DNA of 5,587 bases from an uncultured Trueperaceae bacterium (GCA_937911855.1 CALDPK010000054.1:1-5587), one strand, 5' to 3'; positions 1-5,587 are shown, counted from the stretch's first letter. Numbers and translations: made by a program. The notes: generated by a model not told the origin, from the sequence alone.

Positions 1-1
1 G

Positions 2-1063
2 CCCGCCAGCATGTACGCCGAGCGCCCGGGTCGCTGGGTCGGCGCGGATTCCTGGCCGCCACAGCATGTTGAGCCGCAGACGTTCTCGCTGCAGCCCGGC
101 CTTCTGGTGGAGCCGACCGCTGAAGGCGCAGGCGGGAGCCTGTCGATCAAGTCACCACTGACCGTCGGTCAGGGCTCTGGCAAGTGGTTCCCTTACAACT
201 GGATGCCTGACCTGCCGACTGACCAGAACGGTGACGACCAGGGTTCGCTGGTGTTCGAGACACCCGTCCTGAGCGAGCCCGTCGAGATACTCGGGGCGCC
301 GGTGCTCGAGCTGGAGTTCGCCAGCGACAGGCCGGTCGCGCATGTCGCGGTCCGGCTGTCGGACGTGGCGCCTTCCGGTGCTGCCACCCGGGTGACGTAC
401 GGGTTGCTTAACCTCACGCATCTGGAAAGTCACGAGCAGCCGCAGGAACTGGTCCCCGGGCGGCGGTACAGCGCGCGGGTGCAGCTGAACGACATAGCGC
501 AGCACTTCCCCGCCGGTCATAAGATCCGCCTGGCAGTGTCGACCAACTACTGGCCCGTGATGTGGCCCGCTCCGGAGCCCGTCACTTTGCAGGTTTTCAT
601 GGGAGACAGCCAGCTGACCCTGCCGGTGCGCCCGCCTCAGGAAACGGACCGGGCAGTAACGGTCACCGAGGAGCGCGCTGAGGTGCAGCCGCTGGCCATC
701 ACGCGAATCACAAAGGGTGAAAACAGCAAGGGCATCACCCGTGACCTGGTCACGGGCATCACGACCATGGAGATCCTTTCCGACTCCGGCTTCAGCAAAT
801 TCGAGGATACTGGTCTTACCAACCGGCGTTTCACCGTGGAGCGTTATTCATTCGACGAGGCAGATCCAGCCTCGGTCAAGGGTGAAACGGAAATGGAGTA
901 CAGCCTGGAACGAGACGACTGGAAGACACGTACCGTGATACGTACCTCACTCACCTCCACCGCAACCCATTTCAGGAGTTACGCAGAACTGGACGCATTC
1001 GAAGGCGACGAACGCGTGTTCAGCAGGACATTCACCAGATTGATCCCACGCAGGTTCCTGTAA
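2..1063 (+). CDS. CocE/NonD-type (X-Pro dipeptidyl-peptidase-like) hydrolase, C-terminal part; 5' end outside window
   Basis: This is the 3' portion of a serine hydrolase of the CocE/NonD family (cocaine esterase, alpha-amino-acid ester hydrolase, glutaryl-7-ACA acylase and X-Pro dipeptidyl-peptidase relatives), which cleave amide, ester or peptide bonds. The frame is open from base 2, with 353 residues visible. The ATG at base 11 is probably internal: the frame continues before it (PAS) and PASMYAERPGRWV reads like the conserved entry into the PepX_C jelly-roll domain, with no Shine-Dalgarno sequence visible. From the ATG, residues about 1-208 look like that domain (ERPGRW, later DQGSLVFETPVL, LGAPVLEL, VRLSDVAPSGAATRVTYGLLNL, FPAGHKIRLAVSTNYWP). 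Residues about 209-350 form a further beta-rich, charged extension ending in DAFEGDERVFSRTFTRLIPR, as I recall from long members of the family. The alpha/beta-hydrolase core with the Ser-Asp-His triad must lie left of the window, so activity cannot be judged. Its TAA lies 23 nt before the binding-protein start, suggesting co-transcription. Confidence 0.85.
   Translation, partial: PASMYAERPGRWVGADSWPPQHVEPQTFSLQPGLLVEPTAEGAGGSLSIKSPLTVGQGSGKWFPYNWMPDLPTDQNGDDQGSLVFETPVLSEPVEILGAPVLELEFASDRPVAHVAVRLSDVAPSGAATRVTYGLLNLTHLESHEQPQELVPGRRYSARVQLNDIAQHFPAGHKIRLAVSTNYWPVMWPAPEPVTLQVFMGDSQLTLPVRPPQETDRAVTVTEERAEVQPLAITRITKGENSKGITRDLVTGITTMEILSDSGFSKFEDTGLTNRRFTVERYSFDEADPASVKGETEMEYSLERDDWKTRTVIRTSLTSTATHFRSYAELDAFEGDERVFSRTFTRLIPRRFL
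738..756. repeat. 19-bp inverted repeat inside the hydrolase gene
   Basis: CCCGTGACC (738-746) and GGTCACGGG (748-756) are perfect inverted copies around a single T. They are flanked by a direct repeat GGGCATCAC (730-738 and 754-762). The stretch encodes GITRDLVTGIT, so the direct repeat is explained by the repeated peptide GIT. Whether the palindrome has a role, for example as an operator or hairpin, is unknown. Confidence 0.4.
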
Positions 1064-1072
1064 TGCAGGATG

Positions 1073-1080
1073 AAAGGAAG
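1073..1080 (+). promoter_or_regulatory. Ribosome binding site of the solute-binding protein gene
   Basis: AAAGGAAG lies 6 nt before the ATG at 1087, an ideal distance. The earlier in-frame ATG at 1063, which overlaps the hydrolase stop codon as TAATG, has only a weak CAGG (1051-1054) before it. The site therefore decides the start in favour of 1087. Confidence 0.75.
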
Positions 1081-1086
1081 ACATTA

Positions 1087-2613
1087 ATGCACAAGATGAA
1101 ATTCCGACCGAAGGCAATAACGGCGCTGCTCGTGAGCGCAGCACTGCTGTTCTCAGGCGCGCAGGCGCAGGGAGACGGCGAGCTCCGCGTCCGCGCCCGC
1201 AGCGGTGTCGACATCGACACCATGGACCCGGCGTACTACCTCGGCAACGAAGAGTTCAACGTCGACCAGGCCATCTACAGCAAACTGGTCCGCTTCCTCC
1301 CCAACTCGGCTGAAGTCGAGCTGGACGCTGCAGAACATTTCGAGCTGAGCGAAGACGGTCTGAGCGCCGAGTTCAGGCTGCGCGAAGGCATCCAGTTCCA
1401 CCACGGCTACGGCGAGATGACCGCTGAAGACGTGAAGTTCAGCTTCGAGCGGATGGCTGACACGGACAACAACTCCCCTTACGCCAGCGACTGGTCCACC
1501 CTCGACAGCGTCGAAGTCACAGGCCGCTACGAAGGAATCCTGCATTTCAGCGCGCCTTATGCACCGCTGATGAGCAGCACCCTGCCATGGACACCAGGCA
1601 GCATCCTGAGCCAGGCTGCTTTCGAGGACCGCGGTGACCGCATCTCCCTCAACCCCGTCGGCTCCGGCCCGTACTACTGGTCGGAGTGGCGCCCGAACCA
1701 GGAGCTCGTCCTGGAGCGCTTCGACGATTACTACGGCGAGATGCCTGATTTCAGCCGCATCACGATCGTGCCGATCATCGATCCGCAGATCGCCGAGTTC
1801 TCGTTCGATGCCGGCGAACTCGATGTGACTGAAGTTTCACTCGATTCAATCCCGCGCTACGAGGCCGACCCGACCGTCAGCCTTGAGATCCTCCCGACGC
1901 TGCGTTACCACTTCCTTGGTTTCAACCTCGAGGCAGAACCGTTCGATGACATCCGCGTCCGTGAAGCCATCCGCCTGGCAGTGGACGTCGACGAGCTGAT
2001 CACCGGCGCTTACAGCGGCGTTCCCGAGCGTGCGAACGCGATGATCCCGCAGGGCGTCCTCGGACACTGGGAAGACGCACCTGAGTACCAGGTGGACCTT
2101 GAGCGTGCACGTGAACTTCTGGCCGAAGCTGGCTTCGCAGACGGCCTCAGCACCTCGATCACGACTGACGACGTCCCGCAGCACATGCAGAGCGCGGCGA
2201 TCGTCCAGCAGCAGCTTGCCCGCGTGGGCATCGACGCTGGCATCAACATCGTCCCGTCCCTCCACGAGGCAGCAAGTGCCGGAACCCCCGGCATGCACTA
2301 CGCTTCGTTCTCAGCGGTGCTCGACCCGGGCTACTGGTTCGAGTGGTTCACCTGCGATCAGCGCGGCGACTGGAACTACTGGCAGTGGTGCAACGCCGAG
2401 TTCGACGAGCTGAAGGAAGCAGCTTCGCAGACGACGGACCCGGATGAGCGCAATGCCATGTACATCCGCATGCAGGAGCTCATCGACGAGGACATCACGG
2501 CCGTCTGGACCACCAACGGCTCCAGTGTTTACGCATATCGCACGGGCGAGATCGAGCCTGCTTTCCTTGCCATGTACGCGCAGTACGTGTACTGGCAGGA
2601 TCTGCGCGAGTAA
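1087..2613 (+). CDS. ABC transporter substrate-binding protein, family 5 (peptide/nickel type), periplasmic
   Basis: This is a 508-residue periplasmic solute receptor of the SBP_bac_5 (DppA/OppA-like, cluster C) family, a typical length. It would bind a peptide or similar solute and deliver it to the permeases encoded next. Start 1087 is chosen because it has a strong ribosome binding site and gives a clean signal peptide: positive n-region (MHKMKFRPK), hydrophobic core around residues 10-22 and AQA|Q cleavage after residue 27. Starting at 1063 would add MQDERKTL, an acidic prefix. There is no lipobox cysteine. Family signatures include DIDTMDPAYY (42-51), an FRLREGIQFHHG stretch (96-107), TAEDVKFSFERM (112-123), NPVGSGPYYWSEW (189-201), FDAGELDV (240-247), FDDIRVREAIRLAVD (286-300) and ARELLAEAGF (341-350). 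Near the C-terminus Cys423 and Cys435 flank an aromatic-rich stretch (WNYWQW, 429-434) and may form a disulfide. Peptide is the default substrate guess; opines, nickel, glycosides and others are also handled by this family, so specificity is open. Confidence 0.93.
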   Translation: MHKMKFRPKAITALLVSAALLFSGAQAQGDGELRVRARSGVDIDTMDPAYYLGNEEFNVDQAIYSKLVRFLPNSAEVELDAAEHFELSEDGLSAEFRLREGIQFHHGYGEMTAEDVKFSFERMADTDNNSPYASDWSTLDSVEVTGRYEGILHFSAPYAPLMSSTLPWTPGSILSQAAFEDRGDRISLNPVGSGPYYWSEWRPNQELVLERFDDYYGEMPDFSRITIVPIIDPQIAEFSFDAGELDVTEVSLDSIPRYEADPTVSLEILPTLRYHFLGFNLEAEPFDDIRVREAIRLAVDVDELITGAYSGVPERANAMIPQGVLGHWEDAPEYQVDLERARELLAEAGFADGLSTSITTDDVPQHMQSAAIVQQQLARVGIDAGINIVPSLHEAASAGTPGMHYASFSAVLDPGYWFEWFTCDQRGDWNYWQWCNAEFDELKEAASQTTDPDERNAMYIRMQELIDEDITAVWTTNGSSVYAYRTGEIEPAFLAMYAQYVYWQDLRE

Positions 2614-2628
2614 CCAGTTACTGCAGTG

Positions 2629-2652
2629 CGGCCCGGATATGTTTCCGGGCCG
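2629..2652 (+). promoter_or_regulatory. Intercistronic stem-loop between binding-protein and permease genes
   Basis: CGGCCCGGA (2629-2637) pairs perfectly with TCCGGGCCG (2644-2652) around a 6-nt loop, TATGTT, giving a GC-rich 9 bp stem. A G-U pair (2628/2653) could extend it. No T-run follows (GTCCTGTACC), so it is not a standard intrinsic terminator. It begins 15 nt after the binding-protein stop codon and ends 15 nt before the Shine-Dalgarno sequence of the first permease. Hairpins at this position in other ABC-importer operons (for example after malE) block 3' exonucleases or attenuate read-through, raising binding-protein levels relative to permeases. That role is inferred here. Confidence 0.7.
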
Positions 2653-2667
2653 TCCTGTACCTGACCC

Positions 2668-2673
2668 AGGAAG
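2668..2673 (+). promoter_or_regulatory. Ribosome binding site supporting a TTG start of the first permease
   Basis: AGGAAG is followed by a 6-nt spacer and then TTG at 2680. No ATG or GTG in the right frame is available nearby; the GTG at 2675 is in another frame. The site therefore supports the rare TTG initiation codon. Confidence 0.75.
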
Positions 2674-2679
2674 TGTGAC

Positions 2680-3621
2680 TTGTTCGCTTACAGCCTGAAA
2701 CGACTCATTACGACCGTCCTGACAGTCATCGGGGCACTGGCCGTGCTGTTCGTGGTCATCCGGCTTATTCCGGGTGACCCGGCAGTTGTCATGCTGGGCC
2801 CGCGGGCCACTGAAGGCATGATCGCGGCGATGCGTGAACGGATGATGCTTGATGATCCGTTCTTCATGCAGCTCGGCAGCTATCTTCTGAACATCGTGCA
2901 GGGCGACATGGGCACGGACGTGCTGAACAACCGTCCCATCAGCGCCATGGTGCTTGAAGTCCTGCCCTATACGGTCCTCCTGGCTTTCCTGAGCATCCTG
3001 GTCGCCAGCCTGATAGGGATTCCGCTGGGTGCTTACTCGGCAGCCAACCGCAACTCGTTCCTCGACCGGATCACAGCGGTCCTGTCAGTGGGGGCGATTT
3101 CCGTTCCACCGTTCGTGGCTGGCCTGCTGCTGCTGCTCGTGTTCTCCGTGCAGCTGGGCTGGTTCCCCGTCAGCGGGGCGGGCCAGTCAGGCGATCTCGG
3201 CAGTCAGCTGCGGCACCTGATCCTGCCGGTCACGGCATTGGCCCTCACGTGGATCGGTTACATCGCCCGGATAGTCCGTTCATCGGTACTGGAAGAGATG
3301 ACCAAGGACCATGTGCGGACGGCCAAGGCGAAAGGCCTGTCGGACCGTTCAGTCCTGTACAAGCACACGCTGCGCGGCGCGCTGATTCCGGTTGTGGTTG
3401 TTCTTGGGGTCGGCTTCGGCAACCTGCTCGGTGGCGCTGTGCTCATCGAGATCGTGTTCAACCGGCCGGGCCTGGGCAACCTGATCCTCAACGCCATCGA
3501 ATCCCGTAACTTCCCCGTGGTTCAGGGCGGCCTGATCATCGCCGTGTTCATGTACAGCCTCGCGAACCTGTTGGCTGACCTTTCCTACGCCTTCATCGAC
3601 CCGCGGATCAGGATGAATTAG
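2680..3621 (+). CDS. ABC transporter permease, DppB/OppB type
   Basis: This 313-residue inner-membrane subunit forms half of the translocation pore of a family 5-binding-protein-dependent importer. The length is normal for DppB-type permeases. The N-terminus is diagnostic: FAYSLKRLITTVLTVIGA followed by IRLIPGDPAVVMLGP (27-41). The visible hydrophobic segments are around residues 9-28, 96-118, 133-158, 179-199, 235-257 and 281-302. The cytoplasmic EAA loop that contacts the ATPase is at about 205-233, with RTAKAKGL at 213-220 and the typical HTLRGALIP after it. Further family marks are NRPGLGNLI (261-269), RNFPVVQG (276-283) and the terminal DPRIRMN. Translation starts at TTG, supported by AGGAAG at 6 nt spacing; the weak start codon may keep the level below that of the binding protein. 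The gene follows the binding protein after a 66-nt hairpin-containing gap and precedes its partner permease by 8 nt. Confidence 0.94.
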   Translation: MFAYSLKRLITTVLTVIGALAVLFVVIRLIPGDPAVVMLGPRATEGMIAAMRERMMLDDPFFMQLGSYLLNIVQGDMGTDVLNNRPISAMVLEVLPYTVLLAFLSILVASLIGIPLGAYSAANRNSFLDRITAVLSVGAISVPPFVAGLLLLLVFSVQLGWFPVSGAGQSGDLGSQLRHLILPVTALALTWIGYIARIVRSSVLEEMTKDHVRTAKAKGLSDRSVLYKHTLRGALIPVVVVLGVGFGNLLGGAVLIEIVFNRPGLGNLILNAIESRNFPVVQGGLIIAVFMYSLANLLADLSYAFIDPRIRMN

Positions 3622-3624
3622 GTG
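3620..3624 (+). promoter_or_regulatory. Weak ribosome binding site supporting a GTG start of the second permease
   Basis: AGGTG overlaps the stop codon of the first permease (TAG, 3619-3621) and lies 5 nt before GTG at 3630. The next candidate, ATG at 3639, would be 14 nt away, too far for this site. The arrangement suggests translational coupling between the two permeases. Confidence 0.5.
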
Positions 3625-3629
3625 CGACT

Positions 3630-4502
3630 GTGACCAGAATGCAACAACTTCGGGGTGACTGGCGCCGTTCCCCTTTCAGCAGAGTGTTCGCCGATGCCAC
3701 CGGCGTGATGGGTTTCATATTCGTCGCCATCATCGTCGTCGTGGCGATCTTCGCGCCCTGGATCGCCCCGTACCCTCCTGAACAGATCGACGTGTTGAAC
3801 CGGCTTGCCGGACCGAGCGCCGATCACTGGCTGGGCACGGACCAGCTGGGCCGTGACACGCTCAGCCGGCTCATCCACGGCAGTCGCATCGCGCTGCTGG
3901 CAGCACTGCCGGCCGTCGCGCTGGGTGCCGTCGTCGGTACGATCCTCGGTCTGATCGCCGGTTACATCGGCGGCTGGGCTGACAACGTTCTCCTCACACT
4001 CTTCGACATCGTCCGCTCTTTCCCCGCCATGCTGCTGGCCATCGCGATAATCGCACTCACAGGACCGAGCATGACGATGGTCGTGGCGATCATGGCGGCT
4101 ACGCGCTTCCCCACTTACGGGCGGCTCGTACGCGCGCAGGTGCTGAAGGTGCGCGAGGAAGAGTTCGTCATGGCATCGCGTGCTGCGGGCAGTCCCGCCG
4201 GTCGCATCATGCGCCTTGATCTGCTGCCGAACGTGGTGGCGCCCCTGTTCATTCAGGCGGCCATGGACATACCCGTTGTCATCACGTTCGAAGCGGGACT
4301 CAGTTTCCTTGGTCTTGGCGTTCCGCCACCCACCCCAAGCTGGGGTTCGATCCTGCAGGAAGGCTACGCCTACGTGCGGGCCACGCCGTGGCTCATCACG
4401 TTCGGCAGTGCGGTCCTGGTCATCGCGACCCTGGGCTTCACCTTCTTTGCAGAAGCACTCAGGGACGCGTTCGACGTGAAACTCAGGAACGACGCAACCT
4501 GA
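3630..4502 (+). CDS. ABC transporter permease, DppC/OppC type
   Basis: This 290-residue inner-membrane protein is the second pore subunit and would heterodimerise with the DppB-type protein. Family marks in order are: an OppC_N-like first membrane segment (about 25-47, ending FAPWIAPYPP); the highly conserved LGTDQLGRDTLSRLIHGSRI (68-87); membrane segments around 89-113, 130-155, 202-220 and 255-275; the EAA loop EEEFVMASRAAGSPAGRIM (176-194), which docks to the ATPase; FEAGLSFLGLGVPPPTPSWG (220-239); and the C-terminal ALRDAFDVKLR (276-286). It starts at GTG, 8 nt after the preceding stop codon. It is the last gene of the plus-strand block: a strong terminator hairpin begins 6 nt after its TGA, so no ATPase gene follows as it would in a dppABCDF-type order. 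A long open frame on the opposite strand covers this gene but is a shadow. Confidence 0.94.
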   Translation: MTRMQQLRGDWRRSPFSRVFADATGVMGFIFVAIIVVVAIFAPWIAPYPPEQIDVLNRLAGPSADHWLGTDQLGRDTLSRLIHGSRIALLAALPAVALGAVVGTILGLIAGYIGGWADNVLLTLFDIVRSFPAMLLAIAIIALTGPSMTMVVAIMAATRFPTYGRLVRAQVLKVREEEFVMASRAAGSPAGRIMRLDLLPNVVAPLFIQAAMDIPVVITFEAGLSFLGLGVPPPTPSWGSILQEGYAYVRATPWLITFGSAVLVIATLGFTFFAEALRDAFDVKLRNDAT

Positions 4503-4508
4503 CCTCAA

Positions 4509-4544
4509 AAGGGCGCGCCATATTTCGGCGCGCCCTTCTTCTTT
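4509..4544 (+). terminator. Rho-independent terminator between convergent operons, possibly bidirectional
   Basis: AAGGGCGCGCC (4509-4519) pairs perfectly with GGCGCGCCCTT (4527-4537) around a 7-nt loop (ATATTTC), forming a very GC-rich 11 bp stem. The plus-strand transcript continues into the T-rich TTCTTCTTT (4536-4544). It lies directly after the DppC-type gene and ends 17 nt before the stop of the minus-strand reductase gene. Read on the minus strand, the same stem is followed by a shorter run (TTTT then GAGG), so it may also terminate the reductase transcript, less efficiently. Each arm contains the self-complementary octamer GGCGCGCC. Confidence 0.9.
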
Positions 4545-4561
4545 AAACAGTTTTAAGCCGG

Positions 4562-5281
4562 TTACTTGCCGCCGACCCGCGTGGGCCGTACCTCGATCTT
4601 CGACGGGAGGGTACGCCCGGGTACCCGCAGCAGATACAGGACCATCTCGCCTATGTCTTCGGGCTGTATCTTCCAGGCGTCCTTCTCGGCCGGCTCGTTG
4701 TCGTTGAAGAAAGTGGCCACCGAACCGGGCATTATCGTCGTCGTCTTGACACCATACTTGCGCAGGTCCAGCATCACTGCCTGGGTGAAACCCACCAGGC
4801 CGAACTTGCTGGCGTTGTAAGCGCTGCCACCTTCGAAGAAATTCGTTCCGGCGAGCGACGCAATGGTCATCAGGTAACCCTGATTCTTCTTGAGTTCCTC
4901 GACAGATGCCTTGACGGTGTAGAACGCGCCGGTCAGGTTGGTGTCGATGATGTTGCGCCAGTTGTCGAGCTCCATCTCGTCCACGGGCGCGTAACCGCCG
5001 ACGCCTGCGTTGGCGACCACCACGTCGAGCTTGCCGAAAGTTCTGACGGTTTCGTTCACGGCGGCGACCTGCTGGTCGTAATCCCGCACGTCACAGGTTA
5101 CGCCGAGCGCCTTGCCCGGCCCCTTGCCGCTGAGCCTGGCTGCAGCTTCTTCCACCTGCTCCTGGTTTCGGGCCGTGATTGTTACGTTCATGCCGGCGCT
5201 AACAAGCGCCTCGGCAACTCCCAGGCCGATACCCTTGGACGCGCCGGTGATGAGTGCGGTCTTGCCTTCAAGTGTGTTCAT
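4562..5281 (-). CDS. Short-chain dehydrogenase/reductase (classical SDR)
   Basis: This is a complete 239-residue NAD(P)-dependent oxidoreductase with a Rossmann fold; it probably acts in the cytoplasm on an alcohol/ketone or 3-oxoacyl-like substrate. All classical SDR elements are present: the dinucleotide-binding TGASKGIG (12-19); D64 in CDVRD, expected to contact the adenine; NAG (91-93); and the catalytic tetrad N115, S142, Y155 and K159 (the last two in YNASK). The substrate-side PG turn is at 185-186. Arg38 in TARN after the second strand suggests NADP(H) preference. The ending LPSKIEVRPTRVGGK resembles a common group of uncharacterised SDRs often labelled 3-oxoacyl-ACP reductase; the substrate cannot be told from sequence. 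The ATG at 5281 has no convincing Shine-Dalgarno sequence, and no in-frame ATG, GTG or TTG lies in the roughly 60 bases upstream that I read. It follows an SRPBCC-like gene by 32 nt, so it may depend on read-through or coupling from it. Confidence 0.93.
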   Translation of the reverse strand: MNTLEGKTALITGASKGIGLGVAEALVSAGMNVTITARNQEQVEEAAARLSGKGPGKALGVTCDVRDYDQQVAAVNETVRTFGKLDVVVANAGVGGYAPVDEMELDNWRNIIDTNLTGAFYTVKASVEELKKNQGYLMTIASLAGTNFFEGGSAYNASKFGLVGFTQAVMLDLRKYGVKTTTIMPGSVATFFNDNEPAEKDAWKIQPEDIGEMVLYLLRVPGRTLPSKIEVRPTRVGGK

Positions 5282-5313
5282 GAACCGAAGGCTAGCATTT
5301 GCAGCACGCAGGT

Positions 5314-5587
5314 TCAGTCCGCCTTGCGCACACTTTTGTCCGCCAGAAGTGCCTGTGCGTATTCCGCTTCAACTTCCTCGAACCGGGTGAAGAACGGTTC
5401 AGGCGTCCGGCCTGCCATGCGCTCGATAAGTATGCCCAGATGGGTGTGCCAGCCTGCACCGACATTGGCGAGTTCCTGCACTTCGTCACCAAGCCGGCGG
5501 TGAGTCAGCGTGAGCCGGGTGGTTGCGCCCTTTTCCTCGAGCTCGAAGATGACTTCCGATGGTTCTTCCCGGTCTTCGTTCCAGGTG
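5314..5587 (-). CDS. SRPBCC/AHSA1-like domain protein, C-terminal part; 5' end outside window
   Basis: Reading the minus strand from the right edge gives 90 uninterrupted codons and a TGA, starting ..TWNEDREEPSEVIFELEEK and ending ..ALLADKSVRKAD. No start codon for the full protein lies in the window. The pattern matches the second half of the START/Bet v1-like AHSA1 (activator of Hsp90 ATPase homologue) fold: two antiparallel strands (SEVIFELEEKG, TTRLTLTHRRLG), a short turn, then GWHTHLGILIERMAGR, the typical start of the long C-terminal helix, followed by EPFFTRFEEVEAEYAQALL. These domains hold a hydrophobic cavity and bind small lipophilic ligands; a specific function cannot be assigned. 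In many bacteria such genes sit next to an ArsR-type regulator, which would then be right of the window. The stop lies 32 nt before the reductase start on the same strand, suggesting a shared transcript. Confidence 0.85.
   Translation of the reverse strand, partial: TWNEDREEPSEVIFELEEKGATTRLTLTHRRLGDEVQELANVGAGWHTHLGILIERMAGRTPEPFFTRFEEVEAEYAQALLADKSVRKAD

Noticed and set aside
11..13. ATG at base 11 as the true start of the hydrolase
   Set aside because: The frame is open upstream to the window edge, no ribosome binding site is visible, and the protein would start at the entry of the C-terminal domain without a catalytic core. It is more likely an internal methionine of a gene cut by the window.
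152..520. Minus-strand open frame of 122 codons inside the hydrolase gene
   Set aside because: It is antisense to the conserved PepX_C-like domain, Arg/Pro/Gln-rich with no recognisable fold, and is best explained as a shadow.
928..946. ACGTACC repeated 12 nt apart in the hydrolase gene
   Set aside because: It is only 7 bp, within coding sequence and not associated with any boundary; it is expected by chance.
1846..2298. Minus-strand open frame of 150 codons inside the binding-protein gene
   Set aside because: It lies fully inside a well-supported gene, shows no domain and has no sign of its own translation; it is a GC-rich shadow frame.
3618..4508. A 296-codon open frame on the minus strand covering the entire DppC-type permease gene
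   Set aside because: Its product is a low-complexity, Arg/Asp/His/Glu-rich sequence (for example DDDDGDEYE), the usual antisense image of Val/Ile/Leu/Ala codons in a GC-rich membrane-protein gene. The plus-strand frame has clear family motifs throughout, and the antisense frame has no recognisable domain.
4609..4624. GGGTAC repeated at 4609-4614 and 4619-4624
   Set aside because: It is a short direct repeat inside the reductase coding region, explained by GC-rich codon choice, with no repeat array or mobile-element context.
5292..5492. Minus-strand 66-codon open frame near the right edge
   Set aside because: It is in a different frame from the SRPBCC-like coding sequence (5314-5587), which has clear family motifs and occupies the same strand and bases.

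Overview
The window is about 5.6 kb of GC-rich bacterial DNA (roughly 60% GC by eye), densely coding, with two convergent gene blocks. The solute-binding protein has a plain Sec-type signal peptide ending in AQA, with no lipobox cysteine. This points to a soluble periplasmic protein and so to a diderm (Gram-negative) organism, most likely a proteobacterium. Nothing here fixes the genus.

The plus-strand block (bases 2-4502) reads: 3' part of a long CocE/NonD-type hydrolase (PepX_C-like domain plus a C-terminal extension), a family 5 (peptide/nickel-type) periplasmic binding protein, a DppB-type permease and a DppC-type permease. Gaps are 23, 66 and 8 nt, so the four are probably one transcription unit whose promoter lies left of the window. 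The binding protein captures a solute in the periplasm and hands it to the two permeases. The hydrolase would cleave the same or a related amide, ester or peptide-like compound. The two ATPase subunits that such a transporter needs are not here: the operon stops at a strong hairpin directly after the second permease. They must lie upstream of the hydrolase or elsewhere in the genome.

Two RNA hairpins punctuate the block. One, with a 9 bp stem and no U-tract, sits between the binding-protein gene and the first permease and could set the high-binding-protein/low-permease ratio typical of ABC importers. The other, with an 11 bp stem and a T-rich tail (4509-4544), is the terminator shared with the convergent block. 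The permease genes use TTG and GTG starts, each with a Shine-Dalgarno-like sequence.

The minus-strand block (bases 5587-4562) holds the 3' end of an SRPBCC/AHSA1-like protein, which runs off the right edge of the window, followed 32 nt later by a complete classical short-chain dehydrogenase/reductase with intact cofactor and catalytic motifs. The two are probably co-transcribed.

Overall this is a conventional metabolic and transport region. I found no CRISPR array, insertion sequence, phage gene, defence system, tRNA or rRNA. The observations most worth a second look are the hydrolase-transporter linkage without ATPases, the uncharacterised C-terminal extension of the hydrolase, and the intercistronic hairpin.
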